From the NCBI RefSeq assembly GCF_002873335.1, contig NZ_MCUW01000078.1, forward strand, positions 239,401-303,400: DNA of 64,000 nt, written 5' to 3'. The position numbers and the translations under genes were made by a program. The notes under the pieces are model-generated. The model had not been told where the DNA came from, made no database searches, and saw nothing but the letters and a program-made list of their open reading frames with translations. The stretch comes from Vibrio sp. 10N.286.49.B1. GTDB taxonomy: Bacteria; Pseudomonadota; Gammaproteobacteria; Enterobacterales; Vibrionaceae. Each line of letters opens with the position of its first letter. The stretch's first letter is position 1. This document shows positions 26,996 through 36,163 of the stretch, in pieces.

Positions 26996-27025
26996 AAACC
27001 CCTGAATTTATTCAGGGGTTTTTTG
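26996..27025 (+). terminator. Terminator after the small membrane protein gene
   Basis: Stem AACCCCTGAA/TTCAGGGGTT with loop TTTA, followed by TTTTG. Strong rho-independent form. Confidence 0.9.
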
Positions 27026-27089
27026 TTCATGTTTCGTTAATCTCGTATAGTACATACTGTCACCTCGTTAATTATTTGGAGTACGTTGA

Positions 27090-28463
27090 ATGAGCAGAAT
27101 TGGTCAAGAAGTCTCTGACATCCTGCATAGAAGTATGGATTCTCATGTGAGAATTGCGGTCACTGGGTTGTCTCGTGCTGGGAAAACAGCATTCATTACT
27201 TCACTAGTCAATCAACTGCTTCATACCTCAACGCATGACAATCTGCCCTTATTAGAATGTGCGAGAGATAATCGGCTTATTGGCGCGAAACGTGTACCAC
27301 AGTCAAATTTGATGGTGCCGCGATTTGCTTATGATGACGCGTTGGAACAATTGCATTCGACCCCGCCGGATTGGCCGAAACCTACTCGAGATGTCAGTGA
27401 AATTCGCTTGGCGTTGAAATACAAACCCGCAAAAGGGGCCAAGAGATTATTAAGCAAAACATCCACACTGTACATTGATGTCATTGACTATCCCGGTGAA
27501 TGGTTACTGGATTTGCCTTTGTTAGACATGACATTTGAGCAGTGGAGTGAGGGGCAGTTCGATAATTTGAAGGGCATTCGTCAAGAATGTGCGGAGACAT
27601 GGTTGTCGAGCCTGGACGCTTTTGACGTTAATGCTGAAGCGAATGAAAAGCAGATAGCCGCGATATCGCAAGATTTTACGGACTATCTTCTGGAATGCAA
27701 AAAACGCGGCCTACACTGGGTGCAACCTGGAAGGTTTGTATTACCCGGAGAGCTACAAGGCGCGCCAGTGTTGCAGTTTTTTCCATGCCGTACCCCCGCT
27801 GAAAAATTAACAAAAAATAGCGGTTATGACATGTTGAAACGCCGCTATGAAGAATACCAAAGTAAGGTGGTGAAACAGTTTTATAAGAATTATTTCTCGA
27901 CCTTTGACCGTCAAATTGTGCTGGTAGATTGCTTGCAACCTTTGATGACAGGTAATGAATCATTTCATGATATGAAAGATGCGTTGCAACAAATTATGAA
28001 GAGTTTTCGATATGGACAAAGTAATTTGTTACGTCGTCTATTTTCTTCTCGAATTGACAAGATATTGTTTGCCGCAACTAAGGCGGACCACGTGACGCCA
28101 GAGCAACACAATAACTTAGTCAGCTTATTGCAACAGTTGGTTCACCCTGCTTGGCAAGATACCGCCTTTGAAAACATCGAGATGAGCTGTATGAGTGTCG
28201 CATCTATTCGAGCGACACAGGCCGGGTTTGTCGGAAAAAGTGCCGAGAATATGCCCGCATTGCGAGGGACAACATTGGCTGGTGAGCCGATAACCCTTTA
28301 TCCAGGTGACGTACCAGCAAAGCTACCAAAACCAGAATATTGGCAAGACAATCGATTCGAATTTACGGCATTTCGGCCTCTTGAAAATGAACCGGATGCA
28401 CCTTGTAGTCACATACGAATTGATAAAGCACTGCAGTACTTAATTGGAGATAAACTTCGATGA
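27090..28463 (+). CDS. ycjX: YcjX family P-loop protein
   Basis: A 457-residue DUF463/YcjX protein, a GTPase-like P-loop NTPase. The Walker A motif is VTGLSRAGKTAFITSL near the N-terminus and the G3-like motif is IDVIDYPGEWLLDLPLL; FAATKADHVTPEQH supplies the NKxD-like base-recognition step (TKAD). In E. coli ycjX and ycjF lie together in the psp stress region. Here the stop overlaps the start of ycjF by four bases (ATGA), so the two are translationally coupled. Biochemical role is not established; a membrane-stress or envelope function is inferred from the E. coli context. Confidence 0.93.
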   Translation: MSRIGQEVSDILHRSMDSHVRIAVTGLSRAGKTAFITSLVNQLLHTSTHDNLPLLECARDNRLIGAKRVPQSNLMVPRFAYDDALEQLHSTPPDWPKPTRDVSEIRLALKYKPAKGAKRLLSKTSTLYIDVIDYPGEWLLDLPLLDMTFEQWSEGQFDNLKGIRQECAETWLSSLDAFDVNAEANEKQIAAISQDFTDYLLECKKRGLHWVQPGRFVLPGELQGAPVLQFFPCRTPAEKLTKNSGYDMLKRRYEEYQSKVVKQFYKNYFSTFDRQIVLVDCLQPLMTGNESFHDMKDALQQIMKSFRYGQSNLLRRLFSSRIDKILFAATKADHVTPEQHNNLVSLLQQLVHPAWQDTAFENIEMSCMSVASIRATQAGFVGKSAENMPALRGTTLAGEPITLYPGDVPAKLPKPEYWQDNRFEFTAFRPLENEPDAPCSHIRIDKALQYLIGDKLR

Positions 28464-29482
28464 ATGACATAAAAGGGCGAAAAGTATTCGCCGATGAAGA
28501 ACCTACATTAGAACATTCGCAAGAAGTGAATAGCCAGACCTTATTTGAGCGACAAGAAACCTTTGTCCCTGCGGCGCCGGAACCATCCGATGACTTGGAG
28601 GGACAAGAATTAGAACAAGTCGTCAAAGGAAGCGGTAAGAAAGGTTGGCTGGCAAGTTCATTCCTACTTGTGTTTACTGGGCTTGTTGGTTGGCAAGCCG
28701 TCGACAATGTCGTGACGGCAATCAATACCGGTGATTGGTTATCACTGGGTTGGTCTGGATTAGTGACCGCCGTCGCTGTGCTAGGAATTGGTGCTTTTGG
28801 TAAGGAGTTATACAAACTGAGAAAACTGAAAGACCATTTTTCTGCTCAAGAACAGGCGGAAGCCATTATTGACAATGATGGTGTTGGGCAAGGGCAAGCC
28901 TTCTGTAAAAGGTTAGCTAACGAAGCTGGCATTCAACCTGAACACCCTGCTTTTGACCGGTGGAAAAACAGTGTTCATAGCGCGCACAGCGATGCTGAAG
29001 TGCTGAACATGTATCAATCTATGGTGATTAAAGAGCAAGATAAACAGGCACTCACAACGGTCTCTAGGTTATCAGGAGAAGCGGCGTTGCTGGTGGCGTT
29101 GAGTCCATTGGCGATTGCCGATATGCTGTTGATAGCGTGGCGAAACTTCAAAATGATCGATCAACTATCGGAAGTCTACGGGGTCGAGTTGGGTTATTGG
29201 TCTCGCTTGAAGTTGTTTAAATTGGTATTGGTGAACATTGCTTTGGCCGGTGCAAGTGAGCTCGCTATAGAATCGAGCGCTGACATTCTGTCATTAAATA
29301 TCGCAGAGAAACTCTCCGCTAAGGCAGGGCAAGGATTAGGCGTGGGGTTGATCACTGCGCGATTAGGGTTGAAGACAATGATGTTGATGCGGCCTATACC
29401 ATTCCAAGAACAAGATAAGCCAAGGTTAAGTACGATTAAAACCTCAGTGATGTCGCGTTTGAAAGATAAACTGACGTCATAG
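28460..29482 (+). CDS. ycjF: YcjF family inner-membrane protein (TIGR01620)
   Basis: A 340-residue membrane protein and the usual partner of YcjX. It has an acidic, charged N-terminal cytoplasmic part (about 1-60), two membrane helices (WLASSFLLVFTGLVGWQAV and WSGLVTAVAVLGIGAFG), a soluble middle segment, and a further hydrophobic stretch (SGEAALLVALSPLAIADMLL). The conserved TIGR01620 C-terminal block includes YGVELGYWSRLKLFK and GLGVGLITARLGLKTM. It overlaps ycjX by four bases and is followed by a GC-rich hairpin (29508-29532) shared with the convergent activator gene. Confidence 0.9.
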   Translation: MNDIKGRKVFADEEPTLEHSQEVNSQTLFERQETFVPAAPEPSDDLEGQELEQVVKGSGKKGWLASSFLLVFTGLVGWQAVDNVVTAINTGDWLSLGWSGLVTAVAVLGIGAFGKELYKLRKLKDHFSAQEQAEAIIDNDGVGQGQAFCKRLANEAGIQPEHPAFDRWKNSVHSAHSDAEVLNMYQSMVIKEQDKQALTTVSRLSGEAALLVALSPLAIADMLLIAWRNFKMIDQLSEVYGVELGYWSRLKLFKLVLVNIALAGASELAIESSADILSLNIAEKLSAKAGQGLGVGLITARLGLKTMMLMRPIPFQEQDKPRLSTIKTSVMSRLKDKLTS

Positions 29483-29507
29483 TGCAAGTATTCTTATCAA
29501 TCTAATA

Positions 29508-29532
29508 GGTCCCCAGAATGCAACTGGGGACC
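29508..29532. terminator. Hairpin between convergent ycjF and activator genes
   Basis: Perfect 9-bp stem GGTCCCCAG/CTGGGGACC with a 7-base loop AATGCAA. It lacks long T-tracts but sits in the only space between the two gene ends. Confidence 0.65.
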
Positions 29533-29534
29533 CG

Positions 29535-31400
29535 TTAACGAATGCCTTGTTCACGTAACCTTTTGTATAAAGTATTTCGGCTGACGTTTAGGATCTTTGC
29601 AGTAGCGGAAACGTTGCGCCCGTGAGTCTCATACACGGATAACCAATCATCAGGAGGGTTGTCTAGTGCTTGTGGAATTATGGGTTCAGAAGAAAAATGA
29701 ACGGTTGGTTCTAAGTCATTCAAAAAGTCGTCGGGAAGGTGTTCTATGGTAATGGTCTCAGTATCAGACATCGCCACTGCAATCTGAATGACACTCACCA
29801 TCTGTCGTATATTGCCCGGCCAAGGGTGCGATTTAAATAATGACAGCACATCAAAGCTAAGCGTGGGTAACGACTCAGATTGTGAATACTTACGTAGCAG
29901 GTATGAGATTAACGCTTCTTTGTCGGTACGCTCTCTCAAGGCGGGGAGTGTGATGTTGAGTCCAGTCACTCGATAATACAAATCTTGTCGAAAAGTGCCT
30001 TGGTCAACATCGATTTTAAGATTTCGGTTTGTCGCAGAAACTAGTTTAAAATCAACAGGATAAGACGATGTTGAGCCCAGTGGCGTCACTTGCCTTTCTT
30101 GTAGTACCCGTAATAGCCGAGCTTGTACATTCATTGGCATATCACCTAGCTCATCAAGAAATAAGGTACCTTGATCGGCTTTTCTTATCAGGCCGATGTA
30201 ACCTTGTGTACGAGCGCCAGTAAACGCCCCTTTTTCATAGCCAAACAGCTCCGATTCAACAAGCTCTGACGGAATAGCAGCGCAGTTTACGGCAATCAAA
30301 GGTGCGTTCTTTCGCGCACTGGATTGATGAAGAGCATTCACAAAGACTTCTTTCCCAACCCCTGTTTCCCCATGAATCAAAATCGGTATTTCGGTATGTA
30401 GAATTCGACTGGCTTGGTTAATCGCCTTTGCTAAGCGAGGATCACCCATATTGATTCCTGCGAGATCAAGAGGCGCATCGTTAATCTTGGAGGGCACATT
30501 TTCAGGCGTAGTGAGTCGGTAATCAAGTTGTCGAGCCTTTTGCTTAGTTGGCGGAAGAATAATGGCGAACACTCGGGATTGATTAAGGGATGACACTGGA
30601 AATGGCGTAAAAGCAGGGTGTGACATCACATGATTTAGTTTCGCATCGAAAATTTGCTCAAAACGTTGCAGTGCAAGATTTTTCCCCAATACAACTTCTG
30701 CTCTTCGATTCGCCGACACGATAATACCCGCTTCATTGAATACTAAGAGTGAAGACCACTGACTATCGATATTGTCGGGCGATGAATTAAACCAAAACAG
30801 GTAGTGGTCATCTTGAAAACGGCTGGTGATGAGCTGATTTTCAATTGCTTGAGACATGAGTTTGACCATACCTAACGTATGCGCTGTAGGCATATAGGCG
30901 TCACTTGAAATCGACAACACGCCAGTAAGTCTTCGGTCGGCATCAAACAACGGCGCGGCAGATCCTGCCATAAATCGATTACATGACAGAAAGTGCTCGT
31001 CTCTAAAAATCTGCACAACGGAGCCGGTTTGTAGCGCCGTTCCTATCGCATTGGTGCCAATTAAACTCTCTTTCCAGTGCACGCCATTTTTGAAAACATG
31101 GGGCTGCTGACGGCTAAAAAAGTGCTGCTCTCCCCAGCTGTTGAGGACTTGGCCTTGAGGGTTCGCTAATGAGATCAAGCAGTTACTATTGGCGAGCAGG
31201 CTATCATAAAACGGAAGTACTTTTTGTTGGGTCGTATGGATTAAACTCTCGCTTTCTTCTGCGATGTGAGTGAAGGATTGCCCTGTCGACATTTCGATAA
31301 TAGGCGTGCTGGAATGGGAGAGTCCCGCTTCTCGGCAGCGTTGCCACGATTTATCGATGATAATCTTGTGAGTGTTATCCATATCGTTACCCGAATTCAT
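29535..31400 (-). CDS. Sigma-54-dependent activator, AcoR/DhaR type
   Basis: A 621-residue enhancer-binding protein. The N-terminal part (about 20-200) has the AcoR-type sensor layout, starting SWQRCREAGLSHSSTP with a GAF-like region (GTNAIGTALQTG, SCNRFMAGSAAPLFDADRRL). A PAS-like stretch follows, then the AAA+ domain with Walker A GETGVGKE, the sigma-54 contact loop GAFTGA, Walker B LFLDELGDM and the arginine finger in YYRVTGL. A Fis-type HTH ends the protein (NVSATAKILNVSRNTLYKRL). ATG at 31382 is an alternative start. It is divergent from a glycerol ABC operon that has a clear sigma-54 promoter, so it is the obvious activator. AcoR/DhaR relatives respond to acetoin, dihydroxyacetone or related alcohols. 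Confidence 0.9.
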   Translation of the reverse strand: MNSGNDMDNTHKIIIDKSWQRCREAGLSHSSTPIIEMSTGQSFTHIAEESESLIHTTQQKVLPFYDSLLANSNCLISLANPQGQVLNSWGEQHFFSRQQPHVFKNGVHWKESLIGTNAIGTALQTGSVVQIFRDEHFLSCNRFMAGSAAPLFDADRRLTGVLSISSDAYMPTAHTLGMVKLMSQAIENQLITSRFQDDHYLFWFNSSPDNIDSQWSSLLVFNEAGIIVSANRRAEVVLGKNLALQRFEQIFDAKLNHVMSHPAFTPFPVSSLNQSRVFAIILPPTKQKARQLDYRLTTPENVPSKINDAPLDLAGINMGDPRLAKAINQASRILHTEIPILIHGETGVGKEVFVNALHQSSARKNAPLIAVNCAAIPSELVESELFGYEKGAFTGARTQGYIGLIRKADQGTLFLDELGDMPMNVQARLLRVLQERQVTPLGSTSSYPVDFKLVSATNRNLKIDVDQGTFRQDLYYRVTGLNITLPALRERTDKEALISYLLRKYSQSESLPTLSFDVLSLFKSHPWPGNIRQMVSVIQIAVAMSDTETITIEHLPDDFLNDLEPTVHFSSEPIIPQALDNPPDDWLSVYETHGRNVSATAKILNVSRNTLYKRLREQGIR

Positions 31401-31420
31401 TTATAGAGTGAATACACTAA

Positions 31421-31520
31421 AGGTTCGTTTGCGAACAATAGTGTTCACTAACTGCGCAATTAACATATCATTCTGCTGAACACTGTGAACACAAATTGTT
31501 AACAAGTGTTACCTGGATCA
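31421..31520. promoter_or_regulatory. Candidate activator-binding sites upstream of glpS
   Basis: Several dyads lie 120-220 bases before the sigma-54 promoter, the usual enhancer distance: GTTCG-TTTG-CGAAC near 31424-31437, GTGTTCAC near 31441 inverted with GTGAACAC near 31486, and TTGTTAACAA near 31496-31505. The repeated TGTTC/GAACA half-sites make them likely targets of the divergent activator. Confidence 0.55.
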
Positions 31521-31634
31521 ACAAAACAAAATAGCGATTAAAATCAAGTCATGACAATGGGTTAGTGTTTTTTTGTCATTTCTTCAATGAGTTATATTTA
31601 TAAATGTAATTATTTTGTTAACTTGATAGTGGGT

Positions 31635-31650
31635 TGGCACAACTCTCGCA
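31635..31650 (+). promoter_or_regulatory. Sigma-54 (-24/-12) promoter of the glycerol operon
   Basis: TGGCACAACTCTCGCA has the invariant GG and GC at exactly the required spacing (GG at 31636-31637, ten bases, GC at 31648-31649). It lies ~50 bases before the GTG start of glpS and next to the divergent sigma-54 activator gene. Confidence 0.82.
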
Positions 31651-31698
31651 ATAGTGAGCAATATCGAAAGTTATTGTTTGGGAATGTAGGAGTTACTA

Positions 31699-32790
31699 GT
31701 GTCGCTAACACTTGAGCAGGTAAGCAAAATAGTTGATGGAGAAGCCCATATCTCCGATATCAACCTCACGTTTGAGCCCGGATCGTTTAATGTGCTGCTA
31801 GGGCGCACGTTGGCAGGAAAAACGTCGTTAATGCGTCTTATCGCAGGCTTAGATCAGCCGACGTCTGGGAAAATTGAAGTGAACGGCGTAGATGTCACTG
31901 GGGTGTCAGTGCGCGACAGAAATATCTCAATGGTCTACCAACAATTCATTAACTACCCTAACTTAACGGTGTTCGAAAACATTGCTTCACCGTTACGGTT
32001 GGCTGGAATGCCAAAGAAAGAGATTCAAGAGCGCGTGTATACGACCGCCGAGATGCTACGCATCACAGAGCACCTAAACAAGCACCCCTTAGCGCTATCC
32101 GGTGGTCAACAGCAACGCACGGCTATGGCGCGTGCGTTAGTCAAAGACGCAGAAATCATTTTGTTTGATGAGCCCCTTGTTAACTTGGACTACAAGTTAC
32201 GCGAAGAGCTACGTCAGGAAATGAGAGAGTTGTTCAAGACGCGTCACACCATCGCGATATATGCCACAACAGAGCCTAATGAAGCCCTTGCTTTAGGAGG
32301 AACGACAACGATATTGCATGAAGGAAATGTCGTGCAAACCGGCATTACGCCTCAGGTTTATCATCAACCAGACAACATTGTATCGGCAACGCTGTTTAGT
32401 GAGCCACCTATCAACTTATTGTCTGGGGACGTCACGGATAGTGAGGTCACGTTTGACCAGAGTGCGCACTTTTCGCTTAACCAATCGCTTAGTCACCTGC
32501 CAAAAGACCGATACAACTTTGGTATCAGGCCAAGTCATCTCAGCTTATTGCCAAAAAATGATGACGACGTTGAGCTAACTGTCCAAGTCGAAGTCGCCGA
32601 GATCAGTGGCTCTGAAACGTTTCTCCATGTACGCAACGCGCATTTTGATCTAGTGCTTCACTTGGCTGGGGTGCATAGCTATGACGTAGACGAAACAATC
32701 AAGATTTATATTCCTATCCACAAGTTTTACGTGTTTGGCATGGATGAAAAACTCATTCATGCCCCAATTCATGATGTGCGAGGTCGATAA
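31699..32790 (+). CDS. glpS: Glycerol ABC importer, ATPase subunit GlpS
   Basis: A 363-residue ABC ATPase, first gene of a set with the same order as Rhizobium leguminosarum glpSTPQUV. It starts with GTG after AGGAG. The P-loop is GRTLAGKT (35-42), the signature LSGGQ is intact (133-137), and Walker B is ILFDEP. The switch histidine normally found in VTHD is replaced: the segment reads YATTEP, with Thr191 at that place. A C-terminal TOBE-like domain (from about 240, FGIRPSHLSLL) is typical of sugar and glycerol importers. It should form a heterodimer with GlpT at the cytoplasmic side. Expression is expected from the sigma-54 promoter at 31635-31650. Confidence 0.9.
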   Translation: MSLTLEQVSKIVDGEAHISDINLTFEPGSFNVLLGRTLAGKTSLMRLIAGLDQPTSGKIEVNGVDVTGVSVRDRNISMVYQQFINYPNLTVFENIASPLRLAGMPKKEIQERVYTTAEMLRITEHLNKHPLALSGGQQQRTAMARALVKDAEIILFDEPLVNLDYKLREELRQEMRELFKTRHTIAIYATTEPNEALALGGTTTILHEGNVVQTGITPQVYHQPDNIVSATLFSEPPINLLSGDVTDSEVTFDQSAHFSLNQSLSHLPKDRYNFGIRPSHLSLLPKNDDDVELTVQVEVAEISGSETFLHVRNAHFDLVLHLAGVHSYDVDETIKIYIPIHKFYVFGMDEKLIHAPIHDVRGR

Positions 32791-32792
32791 TC

Positions 32793-33896
32793 ATGGTGCA
32801 AATCACGCTCAATTCACTCGCGCATACGTATGACAAATCTCCGGATGCGTCTTCGATTTATGCGATTCAAGAAATGAACCACGTATGGAAGAAAGGCGGG
32901 GCATACGCATTACTTGGTCCATCGGGATGCGGGAAATCAACGCTTTTAAACATTATTTCAGGTTTGATGAGCCCATCCCAAGGAGAGGTACTGTTCGATG
33001 ACTTAAAAGTTAACGACCTGCGTCCACAAGATAGAAATATTGCGCAGGTGTTTCAGTTCCCGGTTATCTACGACACCATGACTGTCTATGAGAACTTGGC
33101 CTTTCCACTCAAAAATATGAAGGTTCACAAGGCGAAAATTCATTCCAAGGTGACAGAAATTGCCGAGATCTTAGAGCTGACCAACGTATTGTCAAAAAAG
33201 GCGCAACACTTAACGGCAGACGAAAAGCAAAAAGTCTCGATGGGAAGAGGGCTTGTCCGTGATGACGTGTCCGCGATTTTGTTTGATGAGCCACTCACGG
33301 TCATTGATCCGCAATTGAAATGGAAACTGCGCCGTAAGCTCAAGCAGATTCACCAACAGTTCAACATCACCATGGTCTACGTGACACATGATCAGCTGGA
33401 GGCGTCTACATTTGCCGACGAAATCGCCGTGATGTATGACGGAAAAATCGTGCAGTTTGGGACACCAAGAGCGTTGTTTGAACGCCCAAACCATACGTTT
33501 GTTGGCTACTTTATTGGCAGTCCAGGTATGAACTTAATGGCGGTGTCGCCCACCGAACATGGTGTGTCATTTGACAATATAGAGATACCGTTATCGCAAG
33601 CATTTCAAGAGGTTATTGCCGCGACCGCAAGCGAAAACATCAAAATAGGAATTCGACCAGAGTTTGTGCACGTGTGGGAAAACGAAACGCCTAGCGCACT
33701 CGTGTCTCGCGTCGAGCATGTTGAAGACTTAGGTACGTACAAAATTCTCACGCTCAAGCTGGGCAACCAGACAATTAAAGCTCGCCTCCAAGAAGACCAG
33801 CGGGTCCCCAAAGAGATTGCTTACATTAGTTTTCCTGAGCAATGGACCATGTTGTATGTGGACGAATATCTGGTGAATGTAGGAGAGAACCAATGA
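32793..33896 (+). CDS. glpT: Glycerol ABC importer, ATPase subunit GlpT
   Basis: A 367-residue ABC ATPase, the second nucleotide-binding subunit. Walker A is canonical (LGPSGCGKST, 41-50), Walker B is ILFDEP and the switch His199 is present in YVTHDQ. The signature motif is degenerate: LTADE at 140-144 instead of LSGGQ. This complements GlpS, so one ATP site of the heterodimer would be complete (GlpT Walker/His with GlpS LSGGQ) and the other defective. A TOBE-like C-terminus (IGIRPEFVHVW) is present. The start is two bases after the glpS stop, and its own stop overlaps glpP by four bases. This GlpT is unrelated to the glycerol-3-phosphate antiporter of the same name. Confidence 0.9.
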   Translation: MVQITLNSLAHTYDKSPDASSIYAIQEMNHVWKKGGAYALLGPSGCGKSTLLNIISGLMSPSQGEVLFDDLKVNDLRPQDRNIAQVFQFPVIYDTMTVYENLAFPLKNMKVHKAKIHSKVTEIAEILELTNVLSKKAQHLTADEKQKVSMGRGLVRDDVSAILFDEPLTVIDPQLKWKLRRKLKQIHQQFNITMVYVTHDQLEASTFADEIAVMYDGKIVQFGTPRALFERPNHTFVGYFIGSPGMNLMAVSPTEHGVSFDNIEIPLSQAFQEVIAATASENIKIGIRPEFVHVWENETPSALVSRVEHVEDLGTYKILTLKLGNQTIKARLQEDQRVPKEIAYISFPEQWTMLYVDEYLVNVGENQ

Positions 33897-34756
33897 ATAA
33901 AGTAACGAATAACAAGGCTTGGTTTCTTGTACTGCCGGTATTCGTATTGGTTGCCTTTAGCGCCATTGTTCCTTTAATGACCGTGGTGAACTACTCACTA
34001 CAAGATATCTTTGACGCGAACAATGCGTATTTTGTTGGAACAGAATGGTACCGAGAAATGCTCAATGATGAACGCTTGCATGGAGCGTTGCTTAGGCAGT
34101 TCGGGTTTACGTTTACGGTGTTGTTTATTGAGGTGCCACTCGGAATCATTGTGGCGTTGACGATGCCAACAAAAGGTAAATGGTCGGCATTTTGTTTAAT
34201 CATTCTTGCGGTGCCTTTGTTAATTCCTCTCAACGTGGTCGGAACCATCTGGCAAATATTTGGCCGAGCAGACATTGGTCTTTTAGGCTGGTCCCTTAAC
34301 AATCTAGGCATTGACTACAACTATGCGGGAAAACCTATCGACGCATGGCTGACCGTTATCTTAATGGACGTGTGGCATTGGACTTCGTTGATTGCGCTGC
34401 TGTGTTACTCAGGGCTCAGAGCGATTCCAGATGCTTACTATCAAGCGGCCAATATCGACAGAGCGTCAACCTGGTCAATCATACGTTATATCCAGCTACC
34501 TAAGCTGAAAAGTGTATTGCTAATCGGTGTTCTCATTCGCTTTATGGACAGCTTTATGATCTATACCGAACCCTTTGTCCTCACGGGTGGGGGCCCCGGT
34601 AATTCGACAACATTCTTAAGCCAAACATTAACACAAATGGCGATTGGTCAATTTGATATCGGTCCAGCCGCTGCTTTCTCTATCATCTACTTCTTAATTA
34701 TATTGCTAGTCAGTTGGTTGTTTTATACCGCAATGACGCACGGTGAAAACAAATAA
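33893..34756 (+). CDS. glpP: Glycerol ABC importer, permease subunit GlpP
   Basis: A 287-residue inner-membrane permease with six membrane helices of the MalF-like type. The start MNKVTNNKAW overlaps the glpT stop (ATGA). The EAA loop that contacts the ATPase is visible as YYQAANIDRASTWSIIRYIQLP, with the conserved Ala and Gly-equivalent positions partly changed. TEPFVLTGGGPGNSTTFL is the conserved segment before the last helices of such permeases. It pairs with GlpQ to form the glycerol channel across the inner membrane. Gene order and coupling leave little doubt about the role. Confidence 0.88.
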   Translation: MNKVTNNKAWFLVLPVFVLVAFSAIVPLMTVVNYSLQDIFDANNAYFVGTEWYREMLNDERLHGALLRQFGFTFTVLFIEVPLGIIVALTMPTKGKWSAFCLIILAVPLLIPLNVVGTIWQIFGRADIGLLGWSLNNLGIDYNYAGKPIDAWLTVILMDVWHWTSLIALLCYSGLRAIPDAYYQAANIDRASTWSIIRYIQLPKLKSVLLIGVLIRFMDSFMIYTEPFVLTGGGPGNSTTFLSQTLTQMAIGQFDIGPAAAFSIIYFLIILLVSWLFYTAMTHGENK

Positions 34757-34767
34757 GGGAATATACA

Positions 34768-35586
34768 GTGACTAAATCTAAATACACGAGATATACGCAA
34801 ATAGTAGGGCTGGCATTTTATATAGTGTGCTTGATGCTGCCAATTTATTGGTTGCTTAATATGTCATTTAAAGAAAACCAAGAAATATTAGGGAGCTTAA
34901 GCTTTTGGCCAGAAGTGTGGACATTTAAAAACTACCAAACCATATTCTCTGATCCAACTTGGTATATGGGTTATGTGAATTCCGTTATCTATGTGGTGAT
35001 GAATATGTGCATCACATTGCTCGTCGCCTTGCCAGCAGCGTATGCGTTTTCACGATATAAGTTTGTTGGCGATAAGCACTTATTCTTCTGGCTTTTAACC
35101 AACAGAATGGCTCCGCCAGCTGTATTCTTATTGCCCTTCTTTCAGTTGTATTCATCGGTAGGGCTGTTTGACACCCATATTGCGGTGGCGTTGGCGCATT
35201 GTCTTTTTAACGTGCCGCTTGCGGTATGGATACTAGAGGGCTTTATGTCCGGTGTCCCAAGAGAGATTGATGAAACGGCCTATATCGATGGTTACAGCTT
35301 TCCAAGGTTCTTTGCAAAAATATTCTTGCCTATGATTGGCTCGGGCATTGGTGTCACAGCATTCTTTTGCTTCATGTTTAGCTGGGTAGAGCTGTTGTTG
35401 GCTCGAACATTGACGTCGGTTGATGCAAAGCCAATCTCAGCGGTCATGACGAGAACCGTCAGTGCCTCGGGGATTGATTGGGGCGTGCTAGCTGCCGCAG
35501 GCGTTTTAACTATTTTACCCGGAATACTCGTGATTTGGTTTGTACGAAACCATGTCGCAAAAGGGTTCGCATTGGGTCGAGTTTAA
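34768..35586 (+). CDS. glpQ: Glycerol ABC importer, permease subunit GlpQ
   Basis: A 272-residue permease of the MalG type with six membrane helices. The EAA-like loop is EIDETAYIDGYSFPRFFAKIFLP, and the N-terminal segment YWLLNMSFKENQEILG is typical of carbohydrate permeases. It begins 11 bases after glpP and is followed by the small glpU-type gene after 13 bases. Together with GlpP it forms the membrane pore. It is not the periplasmic phosphodiesterase that carries the same name in E. coli. Confidence 0.88.
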   Translation: MTKSKYTRYTQIVGLAFYIVCLMLPIYWLLNMSFKENQEILGSLSFWPEVWTFKNYQTIFSDPTWYMGYVNSVIYVVMNMCITLLVALPAAYAFSRYKFVGDKHLFFWLLTNRMAPPAVFLLPFFQLYSSVGLFDTHIAVALAHCLFNVPLAVWILEGFMSGVPREIDETAYIDGYSFPRFFAKIFLPMIGSGIGVTAFFCFMFSWVELLLARTLTSVDAKPISAVMTRTVSASGIDWGVLAAAGVLTILPGILVIWFVRNHVAKGFALGRV

Positions 35587-35599
35587 CAGGAGAACGATG

Positions 35600-35872
35600 A
35601 TGACTTGGATGGCATGGACAACACCATCAGCGCTGTTTTTTTTAGGTATTGCACTGATTTTATTTACTATGACAGTGTTAGAAATTAAATCGCCGTGTAT
35701 AGAGAGAAAAGGCTTTTTGCCAATCAGTACCACGCGCGGTGATAGGCTTTTTATTGGGCTATTAAGCGCAGCATACATTCACTTAGGATTTATCGGGGCG
35801 ACGGAGCTGTCTATTTGGGTGCCATTTTCACTATCCATAATATGGTTAGCGGTGGTATTAAAATGGGGGTAA
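35600..35872 (+). CDS. glpU: Small membrane protein of the glycerol importer (GlpU-like, DUF2160)
   Basis: A 90-residue protein with about three hydrophobic segments (PSALFFLGIALILFTMTVLE, DRLFIGLLSAAYIHLGFIGA, WVPFSLSIIWLAVVLKWG). It begins MTWMAWTTPSALFF, the start typical of the DUF2160 proteins found in glycerol ABC operons. Two adjacent ATG codons (35597 and 35600) follow AGGAGA; the second has the better distance. Its function in transport is not known; it may steady the permease pair. The binding-protein gene follows after a 291-base gap. Confidence 0.85.
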   Translation: MTWMAWTTPSALFFLGIALILFTMTVLEIKSPCIERKGFLPISTTRGDRLFIGLLSAAYIHLGFIGATELSIWVPFSLSIIWLAVVLKWG

Positions 35873-36163
35873 ATAATAAACACTAATCAATTGAAAAGTT
35901 GAGTTAATAACAATATTAATCATGTGATTTATGAAATAACCATTCTTTGGATATTTCAATGATGAGAGAATAAGAACCACTGATTAGAACGTATTTATTG
36001 TTGCCTACGCGTGATGAATAAACGAATAGCGTAACAGTAAAGAACATAATAACCGACGTTGTAATGGCTGATATTGCAATACTTAGCATTGCAATTGTTA
36101 GCGCTATAAACACAGTCACGTAGTGACCAATAACGTAAACCGCATAAACGGAGTAAAATAATA

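Noticed and set aside
32793..33896. glpT read as the glycerol-3-phosphate antiporter of that name
   Set aside because: The product is an ABC ATPase in a glpSTPQUV operon; only the name is shared.
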